A stretch of 64,000 nucleotides of DNA from Planctomycetota bacterium (GTDB taxonomy: Bacteria; Planctomycetota; UBA1135; GCA-002686595): positions 35,173-99,172 of the forward strand of contig JACRIN010000023.1 of the NCBI GenBank assembly GCA_016220085.1, written 5' to 3'. Each line of letters begins with the position of its first letter. Within the stretch, counting starts at the first letter, position 1. The notes under the pieces were generated by a model, which made no database searches, had not been told where the DNA came from, and was given only the letters and a program-made list of their open reading frames with translations. The translations under genes and the position numbers were made by a program. Positions 45,027-52,992 of the stretch are shown piece after piece.

Positions 45027-45232
45027 TGCGCCTTCAGCGGGCAGGTGCGCCATCCGAACAGCGTGTACAGCGGACAGCTCCCGATCAATCCGGTGAGCAG
45101 CGGAACCACGCCGATCCAGCCCCACGGCGTCTTGGGGCCGACGAACACCATCGCGAGCAGCGCGGCGCCGAGGGCGACCCGGACCAGGCGTTCGATCGGG
45201 TGTTCGTTGGTGGGCAGCAGTTTGGACAGCAT
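45023..45232 (-). CDS. DUF2892-family small inner-membrane protein
   Basis: The protein has 69 residues (MLSKLLPTNEHPIERLVRVA). Two transmembrane segments (LGAALLAMVFVGP, GWIGVVPLLTGLIGSCPLY) and the conserved SCPLYTLFGWRTCPL ending identify DUF2892, also found attached to rhodanese domains. The two cysteines could bind metal or take part in thiol chemistry. Its GTGA overlap with the ECF sigma gene suggests co-regulation, perhaps as a sensor or response gene. A GGAGAAC ribosome site precedes the ATG. Confidence 0.88.
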   Translation of the reverse strand: MLSKLLPTNEHPIERLVRVALGAALLAMVFVGPKTPWGWIGVVPLLTGLIGSCPLYTLFGWRTCPLKAQ

Positions 45233-45382
45233 CTCGTTCTCCGCGGTGCGTGAGGGGCGCGTCTGTGTCCATCGAGAGTCGCGGCGGAATCGCGACGGTT
45301 CGAGTTGGAACGGATTTCGGTGTTGCTCGCGCGCTCGACCGCGGCGCGGGGCCGTGCGGGTCGCCTACGATGTGCGGAGCGC

Positions 45383-46288
45383 ATGGACGCCGCGAATCGA
45401 GGTTGGATCTACCGAGCGCAGGTCGGGCCCGAGGCCGACGGAGTCGAGGTGCTCGCGTACCACGTCGCGCGCTTTCGCCATTCGAACGAAGGCGCATGGC
45501 GCGCGTCGATCGAGCTCGGTCGCGTGCTCGTCAACGGCAAGCCGACGACCGCCGAAGCTCGCCTGTGCGCCGGCGACGAGCTCGAGTTCCACCGCCCGCC
45601 GTGGGACGAGCCCGACGCGCCCGCGGAGTTCGCCATCGAGTTCGAGGACGAGCACGTGCTCGTCGTCTCGAAGCCCGCGGGCCTGCAGGTGCTGCCCGCG
45701 GGCCCGTTCCTCGCTCGCACTCTGCTGGAGCACGTCCGCGCGAGCACTCCATCGCGCGCGCATGCCGCGCCGGCGCATCGACTCGGGCGCGGAACGTCGG
45801 GCTTGATCGTGTTCGGCAAGAGCTCGCTCGCACGCTCGTCGCTCGCGCGCCAGTTCCGCGAGCTCGTGCCGCGCAAGACCTACCTCGCGTGGGTCGAGGG
45901 CCGCGAGCTCCCGACGTCGTTCGCCGCGCGCCAGCCGATCGCGCGCGTCCCGCACGGACCGCTCGAAATCCACGTCGCCGCGGCGAGCGGCAAGCCGTCG
46001 CTCACCCGCGTGCGCGTGCTCGCTCGCTCGGGAGTGCAGAGCCTCGTCGACGCGCAACCGATCACCGGCCGTCCCGATCAGATCCGCATCCATCTCGCGG
46101 CGGCCGGCGCACCGATCGTCGGCGACCCGTTGTTCGGCCCCGGCGGAACGCCGAAGAGCGACGCGCCGCCGGGCGAGGGCGGCTACCTGCTGCATTCCTC
46201 GGCGCTCGCGTTCCGCCATCCCGCGACGGATGCGTGGGTGAAGCGGCATTCGCTGCCGAGCTGGGTCGCGAGCGGCGGCGCGGGCTAA
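45383..46288 (+). CDS. RluA-family pseudouridine synthase-like protein with altered active site
   Basis: The protein has 301 residues from the ATG at 45383 (MDAANRGWIYRAQVGPEADG). It has an S4-like N-terminal region (GRVLVNGKPTTAEARLCAGD) and then the RluA catalytic core: ILVVSKPAGL-like VLVVSKPAGLQVLPAGPF, HRLGRGTSGLIVFGKS and the C-terminal GRPDQIRIHLAAAGAPIVGD. The usual catalytic motif is HRLDxxTSG; here the Asp is Gly (codon GGG). A subfamily with HRLGRGTSG exists in plants and some bacteria, as I recall, so this may be a natural variant, but activity is uncertain. It lies 9 bases before the ACT-domain gene. Confidence 0.88.
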   Translation: MDAANRGWIYRAQVGPEADGVEVLAYHVARFRHSNEGAWRASIELGRVLVNGKPTTAEARLCAGDELEFHRPPWDEPDAPAEFAIEFEDEHVLVVSKPAGLQVLPAGPFLARTLLEHVRASTPSRAHAAPAHRLGRGTSGLIVFGKSSLARSSLARQFRELVPRKTYLAWVEGRELPTSFAARQPIARVPHGPLEIHVAAASGKPSLTRVRVLARSGVQSLVDAQPITGRPDQIRIHLAAAGAPIVGDPLFGPGGTPKSDAPPGEGGYLLHSSALAFRHPATDAWVKRHSLPSWVASGGAG

Positions 46289-46297
46289 GCTCGCGCG

Positions 46298-46711
46298 ATG
46301 AGCACCAGCTTCCACTTCCGCGTTCACGGCGAGCGGCTCGCGATCGCACGGCTCGCGCACGGCGCCGGTTGGCCGGATTGGGCGCGAGGACGATTCGTCA
46401 ACTTCGTGCGCACGCCCGACGAGCTCTCGATCGTCTGCGCGGAGGTGCACGTCCCGGACGACGTCGTGCACGAGCGCGGCAAGATCGCGCTCGGCATCGT
46501 CGGCACCGTGCCGATGACGACGATCGGCGTGCTCGCGGCGTTGTGCGGAGCGCTCGCCGAAGCGCGCGTGCCGGTGTTCGTGATCTCGACCTACGACACC
46601 GACTGGTTGCTCGTCAGCGCGGACAAGTTCGGCGACGCGCGGCGCGCGCTCGAGGGCGCGGGCCACCGCGTCGAGGGCGAATTGCCCGCCATCGTGAGCT
46701 CTACGGGTTGA
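46298..46711 (+). CDS. ACT-domain protein (CASTOR/ACT-like)
   Basis: The protein has 137 residues (MSTSFHFRVHGERLAIARLA). Two ACT-like halves are visible. The first has FVNFVRTPDELSIVCAEVHV; the second has GTVPMTTIGVLAALCGALAE, ARVPVFVISTYDTDWLLVSA and DKFGDARRALEGAGHRVEGE. TTIGVLAALCGALAEA and FVISTYDTDWLLV are characteristic of the family of small ACT proteins related to aspartate-kinase regulatory domains. It likely binds an amino acid. It sits 9 bases after the RluA-like gene, so the two probably form an operon. Its end overlaps the convergent lipoprotein gene by 11 bases. Confidence 0.9.
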   Translation: MSTSFHFRVHGERLAIARLAHGAGWPDWARGRFVNFVRTPDELSIVCAEVHVPDDVVHERGKIALGIVGTVPMTTIGVLAALCGALAEARVPVFVISTYDTDWLLVSADKFGDARRALEGAGHRVEGELPAIVSSTG

Positions 46712-48722
46712 TCCGGATCCACCGGATCACGAAGTCGGCCTTGTCGCCGTCGTGGTTGTAGTCGGTGTTGACCAACTGCTCCTGGACGAGGAACGCGGCG
46801 CCGTAACGGCCGTCGGTGAAGACGCTGGGCTGCGCGAGGTTGTTCAACGGGCTGACGTAGTCGAGCCCTTGGTGCGACAACGTCGTGCGCACCAGCATGA
46901 ACGACCCGATGTTGTCTCGGTTCCAATCGCGCGAGTCGGAGGCTTCCGAAACCCGGAAGAAGACGCTGTTCTTGGCTTGGACGAGTCCGCCGTTGCCCGC
47001 CGAAAGCGCCGCGGGTCCGCGCGGGAAGACGAAGCGGTCGGGGTCGGAGTTCGGGAAGTACGCGAACGCCGGGACCTCGTCGAGGACATCCTTGTCCTTC
47101 CACGACTTGTTCTGCGTCTTGCCGAAGGACTGCTCGGCGATGTCGACGAGCACGCGGTCGCGCTTCTCACGGTCCGACATCCAGGTGACGATCGAGCTCT
47201 GGATCCCGACCTTGCTCGGCTCGCGGTCGAAGTTCCAGACGGCGTCGACACCGAGCGTCGGATCCATCCACGCGAGCAGCAGGTTGTCGACGTTCGAGTC
47301 GTTGTCGTGGTTGCGGCTGTCGGCGTTCTCGTCGACGATGCAGAGGAAGCGATCGTCGAGGTCGCTGATGCCGTCCGAGTTCCCGCCGACGACCGTCATC
47401 GCGATCAGCTCGTTCGGATCGTTGAACGGCTGCAACGGCGTCGCCGTGCTCGTCCAACGGAAGATCGCGTCATTGACGTCGCCGTCGCCGTTCGCATCGC
47501 AGCCGCCGAGGCCCATGTCGGAGCCGTCGGCGGATTCGAGCACCGTCGTGCCGACGAAGCCCGGCACGGCGAGCACGCGATTGATGCCGGCCAGTCCGGT
47601 GTTCTGGACCGGGCTCGCGAGCGGATCGGCGGCCCACGCGGCGAAGGTCAAGTAGTGCAACACCTGGTCGGCGGTGTCGGTGTCGTCGTAACCGCCGCAG
47701 CTCGTCGGCTCCCAACCGGCGGGGAACCCGAGTCCGACCGCGTCGTTGAGCCCGTTCGGGAAATCGGCCTGTTGGCCTTCGCTGACCAGGAACGCGACGA
47801 GCCAGTCGCCCGCGCCGAGCGTGCGGGCGCGCACCGGACTGATCACGTTCTCCATGCAGAGCTCGGTGCTGAGCACCTCGGCCGCGACGTCGGTCGAATC
47901 GAGCAACGCGAGCACCGCGGGATCGTCGGTGTCGCCGTCGTTGTTGTGGTCGACGGCTTCGACGAACTCGGAGATCACGAGGAAGAGGAGCTCTTCGTCG
48001 ACCGCCGCCGGCCGGACGTGGCAGCCGCCGCCGGAACTCGCCGTGACGTTGTGTAGGACGCGCGTCGGCGTCGTCGGAGCGTCGCGATCCACCCACTTGA
48101 GGTTGGTCTCGCCGCCCGCGAGCGGTTGGAGGCGATCGGCGGCGTAGTAGAGCCGTTCGGACGCGAGCAGGAACGGCGTCGCCGCCGAGGCGTCGAGGTC
48201 GTCGAGGTACTCGACGTCGGGTGCGGACGGGCTGCCGCCGCCGTTGCCGGGGTAGTGCAGCAGTACCGTGTCCGTGATGTCGCCGTCTTGGTTCCAATCC
48301 CAGGAGTCGTCGCGCTCGCTGACGGCGAGGTAGAGGTGCCGTCCGACGAACTCGGTGAGCTTCGTGTCGACGTTGAGCGGGAGCTCGCGGCGCGTCTTCA
48401 TGTTGACGACGACAGCGCAGTTGTCGGTGAGCGACGCGTCGCCGTTCTTCGCGTTGAAGTTCTTGCCCGACGCCGCTTCGTTGGCGAGGTAGACGAAGCG
48501 GTGGTTCGCGACGACGATCTCCGAGCTCGACAGCGTCGCGAGCTTGGTCGTGTGCGGCTCGAACGCGGTCGTCCCGCTGTCGTCCTCGCCGAGGAAGATG
48601 TCCTCGATCTCGTTCTTGACGAGGTCGAAGTAGTCCTCGCACGCCGGCAGGAAGAATCCTGCGACGAGCACGAACGGAGCGATCGAAAGAGCGCGACGAA
48701 GTCGTTGGCGGGCGTGAGTCAT
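46701..48722 (-). CDS. Large exported lipoprotein with calcium-binding-like repeats
   Basis: The protein has 673 residues (MTHARQRLRRALSIAPFVLV). The signal peptide ends FFLPACED, a lipobox near residue 28. At least four Asp-rich loops resemble dockerin or EF-hand calcium sites: DWNQDGDITDTVLLHY, DHNNDGDTDDPAVLAL, DANGDGDVNDAIFRW and DYNHDGDKADFVIRWI. Between them are beta-rich segments (RHLYLAVSERD, LLFLVISEFVEA, DWLVAFLVSEG) reminiscent of propeller blades. It is probably cell-surface or periplasmic with structural calcium. Function unknown. It is monocistronic in appearance. Confidence 0.8.
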   Translation of the reverse strand: MTHARQRLRRALSIAPFVLVAGFFLPACEDYFDLVKNEIEDIFLGEDDSGTTAFEPHTTKLATLSSSEIVVANHRFVYLANEAASGKNFNAKNGDASLTDNCAVVVNMKTRRELPLNVDTKLTEFVGRHLYLAVSERDDSWDWNQDGDITDTVLLHYPGNGGGSPSAPDVEYLDDLDASAATPFLLASERLYYAADRLQPLAGGETNLKWVDRDAPTTPTRVLHNVTASSGGGCHVRPAAVDEELLFLVISEFVEAVDHNNDGDTDDPAVLALLDSTDVAAEVLSTELCMENVISPVRARTLGAGDWLVAFLVSEGQQADFPNGLNDAVGLGFPAGWEPTSCGGYDDTDTADQVLHYLTFAAWAADPLASPVQNTGLAGINRVLAVPGFVGTTVLESADGSDMGLGGCDANGDGDVNDAIFRWTSTATPLQPFNDPNELIAMTVVGGNSDGISDLDDRFLCIVDENADSRNHDNDSNVDNLLLAWMDPTLGVDAVWNFDREPSKVGIQSSIVTWMSDREKRDRVLVDIAEQSFGKTQNKSWKDKDVLDEVPAFAYFPNSDPDRFVFPRGPAALSAGNGGLVQAKNSVFFRVSEASDSRDWNRDNIGSFMLVRTTLSHQGLDYVSPLNNLAQPSVFTDGRYGAAFLVQEQLVNTDYNHDGDKADFVIRWIRINP

Positions 48723-48870
48723 GAATAGGATCCGGCGCGCCTTTCGAGCGCGAGCCGAGCAGTCATGCTAGCACGCGACCCCGCGCGTCCCAGAACGCGC
48801 CCCTCGGTCGGACGGTCGGGAAGAGCCTTCCGTGACGACGACGGCGAGCGCTTGCTCTCGACGAACCCGT

Positions 48871-49821
48871 TCAGCGCTTCCAGCACGTTCGCAGCCCGTC
48901 TTCGAGCCCGAAGCGCGGCGCGAATCCGAGGGCGGAGAGCTTGGCGAGATCCGGCGCCCGGCGCGCGACCGATCCCGGAGGCGCGGGGTGCAGGTCGAGC
49001 TTCGGGTGGAAGCCCGTGACGTCGAAGATCGTGCGCGCGAGCTCGTCGATGCGCCTCTCGTGCGGCGAGCCGATGTTGAAGAGGCCCGAGGCGCCGGCGA
49101 GGGCCGCGTCGAGCACGGTCAACAACGCGCGACCGGCGTCCTCGACGTAGAGGAACGAGCGCGTCTGGTCCGCCCCGTAGATCGGGAACGGGTCGACGCG
49201 CTCGCGCACGCGCTGGAGCATCTCGGGGATCACGTGCGTCTGACCCATGCGAGGCCCGTAGACGTTGTGGAAGCGCACGACGATCGGGTGGAGCCCGTGT
49301 TCGCTCGCGGCGCCGAACACGGCGCTCTCGCCGGCCAACTTGCTCGCCGCGTAGGACCAGCGCGGCAGCGCGATGCGGTCGATCGAGAGGATCACGTCCT
49401 CGGGCGTCGGCACCTTGACGAAACCCGCGTCGACACCGGAAGCGTAGTTCTCGCTCGACGACGCGAAGAAGAACGGACCGGAGTTCGACCGGAGCGCGAA
49501 GTCGAGCACGTTGAGCGTGCTGCGCATGTTGACGACCATCGTCTCGTACGGATGGTCGGTCACGTACTTCACGCCGACGATCGCCGCGAGATGGAAGATC
49601 GCGTCGAACCGTCCGTCGAGGTCGAGCCGACCGAGCGCGAGGTCATCGTGCAGCACGGTGACGCGCTTCGTGTGCTTCGCCGCGAGCGCGTCGAGGTCCT
49701 CGAGCCCGCCCTTCTTGCCGCAGTCGATCGCGACGAGCTCGTCCCCGCGCTCGGCGATCTGACGCGCGAGCTCGAAACCGATCACGCCCGCGGCGCCGGT
49801 GACCAGGATGCGTGCGCCCAT
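48871..49821 (-). CDS. NAD-dependent nucleotide-sugar epimerase/dehydratase
   Basis: The protein has 316 residues (MGARILVTGAAGVIGFELAR). An extended SDR fold is shown by the GAAGVIG NAD motif, FHLAAIVGVKYV, FFFASSSENYASG and the catalytic YAASK (Y in RWSYAASKLAG). The later VVRFHNVYGPRMGQTHVIPE and FLYVEDAGRALLTVL are typical of UDP-sugar epimerases or decarboxylases. It lies 7 bases after the UDP-sugar dehydrogenase gene, so both act in the same pathway of activated-sugar synthesis for surface polysaccharide. The exact sugar is not deducible. Confidence 0.93.
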   Translation of the reverse strand: MGARILVTGAAGVIGFELARQIAERGDELVAIDCGKKGGLEDLDALAAKHTKRVTVLHDDLALGRLDLDGRFDAIFHLAAIVGVKYVTDHPYETMVVNMRSTLNVLDFALRSNSGPFFFASSSENYASGVDAGFVKVPTPEDVILSIDRIALPRWSYAASKLAGESAVFGAASEHGLHPIVVRFHNVYGPRMGQTHVIPEMLQRVRERVDPFPIYGADQTRSFLYVEDAGRALLTVLDAALAGASGLFNIGSPHERRIDELARTIFDVTGFHPKLDLHPAPPGSVARRAPDLAKLSALGFAPRFGLEDGLRTCWKR

Positions 49822-49828
49822 GGCGACC

Positions 49829-51304
49829 TCAGGCCTTCATCGCGGGCACGTCGCCGCGCCCGTAGACGACCAGCTTGATCCCGTTCTCCGCGCAGTGCGC
49901 GCCGAGCGCGTCGGTGATCAGACTCCACGCGTCGACGACGATCGAGCCGCGCGCGAGCTTCTGCTTCAGGAGGTCGGGCAGGTAGTTCTTGTAGTGCGCG
50001 TCGGGCAGGCAGATCACGACGATGTCGGCGCCGGTCAGCGCGCTCGCGGCGTCCTTGGACATCGCGATCTCGGGGAACTCCTCCCAGAGCTCGATCAACG
50101 GATCGTACGCGCGCACTTCGACGCCGCGCTTCACGAGCTCGCGCGCGACGATCTCCGACGGCGAGCTGCGCGTGTCGGCGACGCCCGGACGGTACGTGAC
50201 GCCGATCAACGCGGCGCGCTTGCCGGCGAGCCCGCCCTCGAAGTGCTTCTCGATCGCCTCCACGGCGCGCAGCGGCATCCTCTCGTTGGTCAGGATCGCG
50301 CGGCGCGAGACCGGGAGCTCGGCTTCGACGCCAAGCAGCTTCTGGGCACCGAAAGCCGCGAGCAACGCGTCCTTGGTCAGGCAGTAACCGCCGACGCCGA
50401 GGCCGGGGAACATCATGTTGTCGTGCGTGCCCTTGCGCAGCCGGATCGAGCGCACGACGTCGAAGAGATCGACGCCGACGCGCTCGGCCATCATCGCCCA
50501 CTCCTCGATGAAGGCGATGTTGGTCGCGCGGTAGCTGTTCTCGAGCAACTTGCCCATCTCCGCCGCGCGGATCGTCTTGTGCCGCCAGAGCGGGAACTTC
50601 TCGACGTTGACGTACTTCGCGAGGAACGCCTCGGCGCGGTCGGAGCTCCGCTTGTCGATCCCGGCGAACGCGCGCCAGAAGTTGTTGACCGAGTCGAGGT
50701 AGTCGGGGCCCGGCATCACGCGCTCGTAGCAGTACGCGAGCATCGGCGGATCCTCGACGACGTCGACGCCGCGCTTCTTCTGGCCTTCGCAGAGCGCGGG
50801 GTAGAGCACGCGATCGGAGCAACCGAGCGGCAGCGTGCTCTCGACCGTGACGAGCGTGCCCGGCTGCATGTGCTCGCCGACCATCTTCATCGCCACGGCG
50901 TAGCCGGCGGTCGGGCAGTCGAGCACCTCGGTCTGACCCGGCTCGCGCACGAGGTCGAGGTTGATGCACGAGATCACGACGTCGGCGAGCGAGATCACGC
51001 GCGGATCGGTCGTGCCGATCGCGTTGCGCGGCTCCTTCACCGCGGCGCCGATCACCGTCTCGAGGCTCGGATCGTTCGCGTACGTCGGCGCGCGGCCCGC
51101 GTCGAGCCGCGCGACCTTCTCGCGACCGGGCGCGTCGTCGCGATCGAGGCCGACGACGAAGAACATGCGCTTCGCCTTGGCCATCGTCCGCGCCAGGTTG
51201 GCGACGACCGCCGTGCCGACGAATCCGAGGCCGAGGACCACGATGATCTCCTGGCCGTCTTGCTTCGCCTTGGCGGCGCGTTCCTTGATCTCTTCGAACT
51301 TCAC
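49829..51304 (-). CDS. UDP-sugar dehydrogenase (UDP-glucose/GDP-mannose dehydrogenase family)
   Basis: The protein has 491 residues from a GTG at 51304, supported by AAGGAG six bases upstream. The NAD-binding motif is VVLGLGFVGTAVV. The central region has GTLVTVESTLPLGCSDRVLY and MGKLLENSYRATNIAFIEEW. The catalytic cysteine is in GLGVGGYCLTKD. The C-terminal UDP-binding domain has LIGVTYRPGVADTRSSPSE. The enzyme oxidises C6 of a UDP-hexose to a uronate with two NAD. The ESTLPLG and NSYRATNIAF motifs suit UDP-N-acetyl-mannosamine or glucosamine dehydrogenases as well as Ugd. It heads a two-gene operon with the epimerase. Confidence 0.94.
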   Translation of the reverse strand: MKFEEIKERAAKAKQDGQEIIVVLGLGFVGTAVVANLARTMAKAKRMFFVVGLDRDDAPGREKVARLDAGRAPTYANDPSLETVIGAAVKEPRNAIGTTDPRVISLADVVISCINLDLVREPGQTEVLDCPTAGYAVAMKMVGEHMQPGTLVTVESTLPLGCSDRVLYPALCEGQKKRGVDVVEDPPMLAYCYERVMPGPDYLDSVNNFWRAFAGIDKRSSDRAEAFLAKYVNVEKFPLWRHKTIRAAEMGKLLENSYRATNIAFIEEWAMMAERVGVDLFDVVRSIRLRKGTHDNMMFPGLGVGGYCLTKDALLAAFGAQKLLGVEAELPVSRRAILTNERMPLRAVEAIEKHFEGGLAGKRAALIGVTYRPGVADTRSSPSEIVARELVKRGVEVRAYDPLIELWEEFPEIAMSKDAASALTGADIVVICLPDAHYKNYLPDLLKQKLARGSIVVDAWSLITDALGAHCAENGIKLVVYGRGDVPAMKA

Positions 51305-51778
51305 TCGGTCTCCTTGACGCTCGTCGAACCACGACCGCACCCGTCCGCCAAAAGGGTCGGCCCGGTCGCCGTGGAATCGCCATGGGACGATCCAGGAGCT
51401 CGGGACTTCCGCGGGGCGCCGCGCGAACCGCGCACGCGCCGGATCGACGACCCGGGAGCGAGCGGCGCGAACGGGGGTTTCGGGAGGGGCTCTGTCGAAA
51501 AAAGGGCGCGGCATTCTAGAGCTCGCGGAGCCTCGAACGAACGAGAAGGCGCTTCCGACGCGCCGGTGCGCAGGCTGGCGGCCCAAAGCAACGTGGAAGT
51601 CCGCGTCGCGGGCTCGCCGAGCACCGCGGGAGTCGCCGGCCGCGACGGGAAGGCCGCGATCGATCGGGCACCCGGAGCGCGCGGCGGCGGACGTCCTCCG
51701 TCGGCGCCGAACGAGCCGGGGCTCGCACGGGCTGCTGACGGTCGGAGTCGCCGATCCGTCCCCATCCGGGAGCCCACC
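51305..51778. other. Gene-free spacer upstream of the sugar dehydrogenase
   Basis: This stretch of 474 bases should contain the promoter of the dehydrogenase-epimerase operon. Translations on both strands are Arg/Pro/Ala-rich and lack a plausible protein. No RNA gene or repeat was recognised. Confidence 0.45.
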
Positions 51779-52231
51779 ATGACCGCACTTCGCTCACGCG
51801 CCCGGCTCGCACCGATCGCGATCCTCGGCTCGCCGGGTTCGGCGCGGTGCAGCGTCGACAGGCTCGTCGATCCGGTCGGCGGCTTCGTCGAGCCCTTGCG
51901 CGATCGCTTCGTGCTTGCGAACGACGAGCGCTTCACCGGCGCACCGAACCACGACGATCCGCTCGGCGAGGAACCAGACGCCGTGCTGCGTTGGGTCGAG
52001 AGCGGCGACGCGGGCTGCGATCTGACCGACGGACTGCGCGTGGTCGGCTTCGATAGGAACGGTCCGGTCGAGGGCCGTCGACGGAGCTGCGATCCGAGTC
52101 GTGCGCGGCTGACTTCTCGAGGGAGCGGTCAGCGTGACGCGCTTGCACCCGGGTTCCGGGGAGCACGACGGCGGCGAGCTTCGGACCGCTCGAGTCACCG
52201 TCCGCGTGGATCGGACGCCTCGAAGGAGTAG
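51779..52231 (+). CDS. Possible small protein, unknown
   Basis: The ATG at 51779 opens 150 codons. The middle part (SARCSVDRLVDPVGGFVEPL, RFVLANDERFTGAPNHDDPL, AVLRWVESGDAGCDLTDGLR) has normal composition and G/C third positions. The last about 50 residues are Arg/Ser-rich and look non-coding, so the true 3' end may be elsewhere or the gene may be decaying. The opposite strand is also open but less protein-like. No family recognised. Confidence 0.3.
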   Translation: MTALRSRARLAPIAILGSPGSARCSVDRLVDPVGGFVEPLRDRFVLANDERFTGAPNHDDPLGEEPDAVLRWVESGDAGCDLTDGLRVVGFDRNGPVEGRRRSCDPSRARLTSRGSGQRDALAPGFRGARRRRASDRSSHRPRGSDASKE

Positions 52232-52242
52232 GTTGGCGTGCG

Positions 52243-52899
52243 TTGCGCTACCCGCTGGTGCTCCTCGCGATCCTAATGGTGCTCTTCGCGTTGCTCGCGA
52301 TCGAGCCGCCCGATCGTGTCACGTGGGCGCTCGAGAACGGCATGTTCCTCGCCGGGATGCTGCTGCTCTGGACGACGCGGAAGCAAGTCGCGTTCTCGAA
52401 CACGGCGTTCACGCTGATCTTCGCGTTCTCGGTGCTGCACCTGATCGGCGCCCACTACACGTACACGCTGGTGCCCTACGACGCGTGGTGGGAGGCGTTG
52501 ACCGGCCGCACGCTCAACTCGCTCTTCGGTTGGGAGCGCAACAACTACGACCGTCTCGTGCACCTCGCGTTCGGGTTCTTGCTCGCGTATCCGATGCGCG
52601 AAATCTTCCTGCGGCTCGTCGCGGCGCGCGGAGTTGCGAGCTACGTGCTGCCGATCCAAATGACCTTGTCGTGGTCGGCGCTGTACGAGCTGATCGAATG
52701 GCTGGGCGCAATCGTCTTCGGCGAAGGGACCGGAGCGGCCTACGTGGGCAGCCAGGGCGACGAGTGGGACGCGCAGAAGGACATGGCGCTCGCGGGAGGC
52801 GGTGCGCTCGCCGCGATGCTGCTGACCGCCGCGCTCCACCGCCGGCGGGGACGCGACACACAACTCCAGCGTTCCGTCGCGCGCCGCGAACGCGCCTGA
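52243..52899 (+). CDS. DUF2238-family integral membrane protein
   Basis: The protein has 218 residues from a TTG at 52243; a GAAGGAG site lies 13 bases upstream and no better in-frame start exists. Six hydrophobic segments and the conserved HYTYTLVPYDAWWEAL, NNYDRLVHLAFGFLLAYPMR and ALYELIEWLGAIVFGEGTGA with GSQGDEWDAQKDM identify DUF2238 (YjdF-type). Conserved His, Asp and Glu could be functional, but the family role is unknown. An intrinsic terminator begins at its stop codon. Confidence 0.9.
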   Translation: MRYPLVLLAILMVLFALLAIEPPDRVTWALENGMFLAGMLLLWTTRKQVAFSNTAFTLIFAFSVLHLIGAHYTYTLVPYDAWWEALTGRTLNSLFGWERNNYDRLVHLAFGFLLAYPMREIFLRLVAARGVASYVLPIQMTLSWSALYELIEWLGAIVFGEGTGAAYVGSQGDEWDAQKDMALAGGGALAAMLLTAALHRRRGRDTQLQRSVARRERA

Positions 52900-52921
52900 A
52901 CCGAGCACGGTTCCCGTTTTT
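52898..52921 (+). terminator. Rho-independent terminator after the DUF2238 gene
   Basis: GAACCG, loop AGCA, CGGTTC forms a perfect 6-base stem, followed by CCG and five T (52917-52921). It begins inside the TGA stop codon of the DUF2238 gene. Confidence 0.75.
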
Positions 52922-52992
52922 CGCGTGACCCCGCGCGAGCGGCGCGGATTCGCGCGCGTGGCTCGAACAGCGCTGCGGGACGCCGAGCGACG

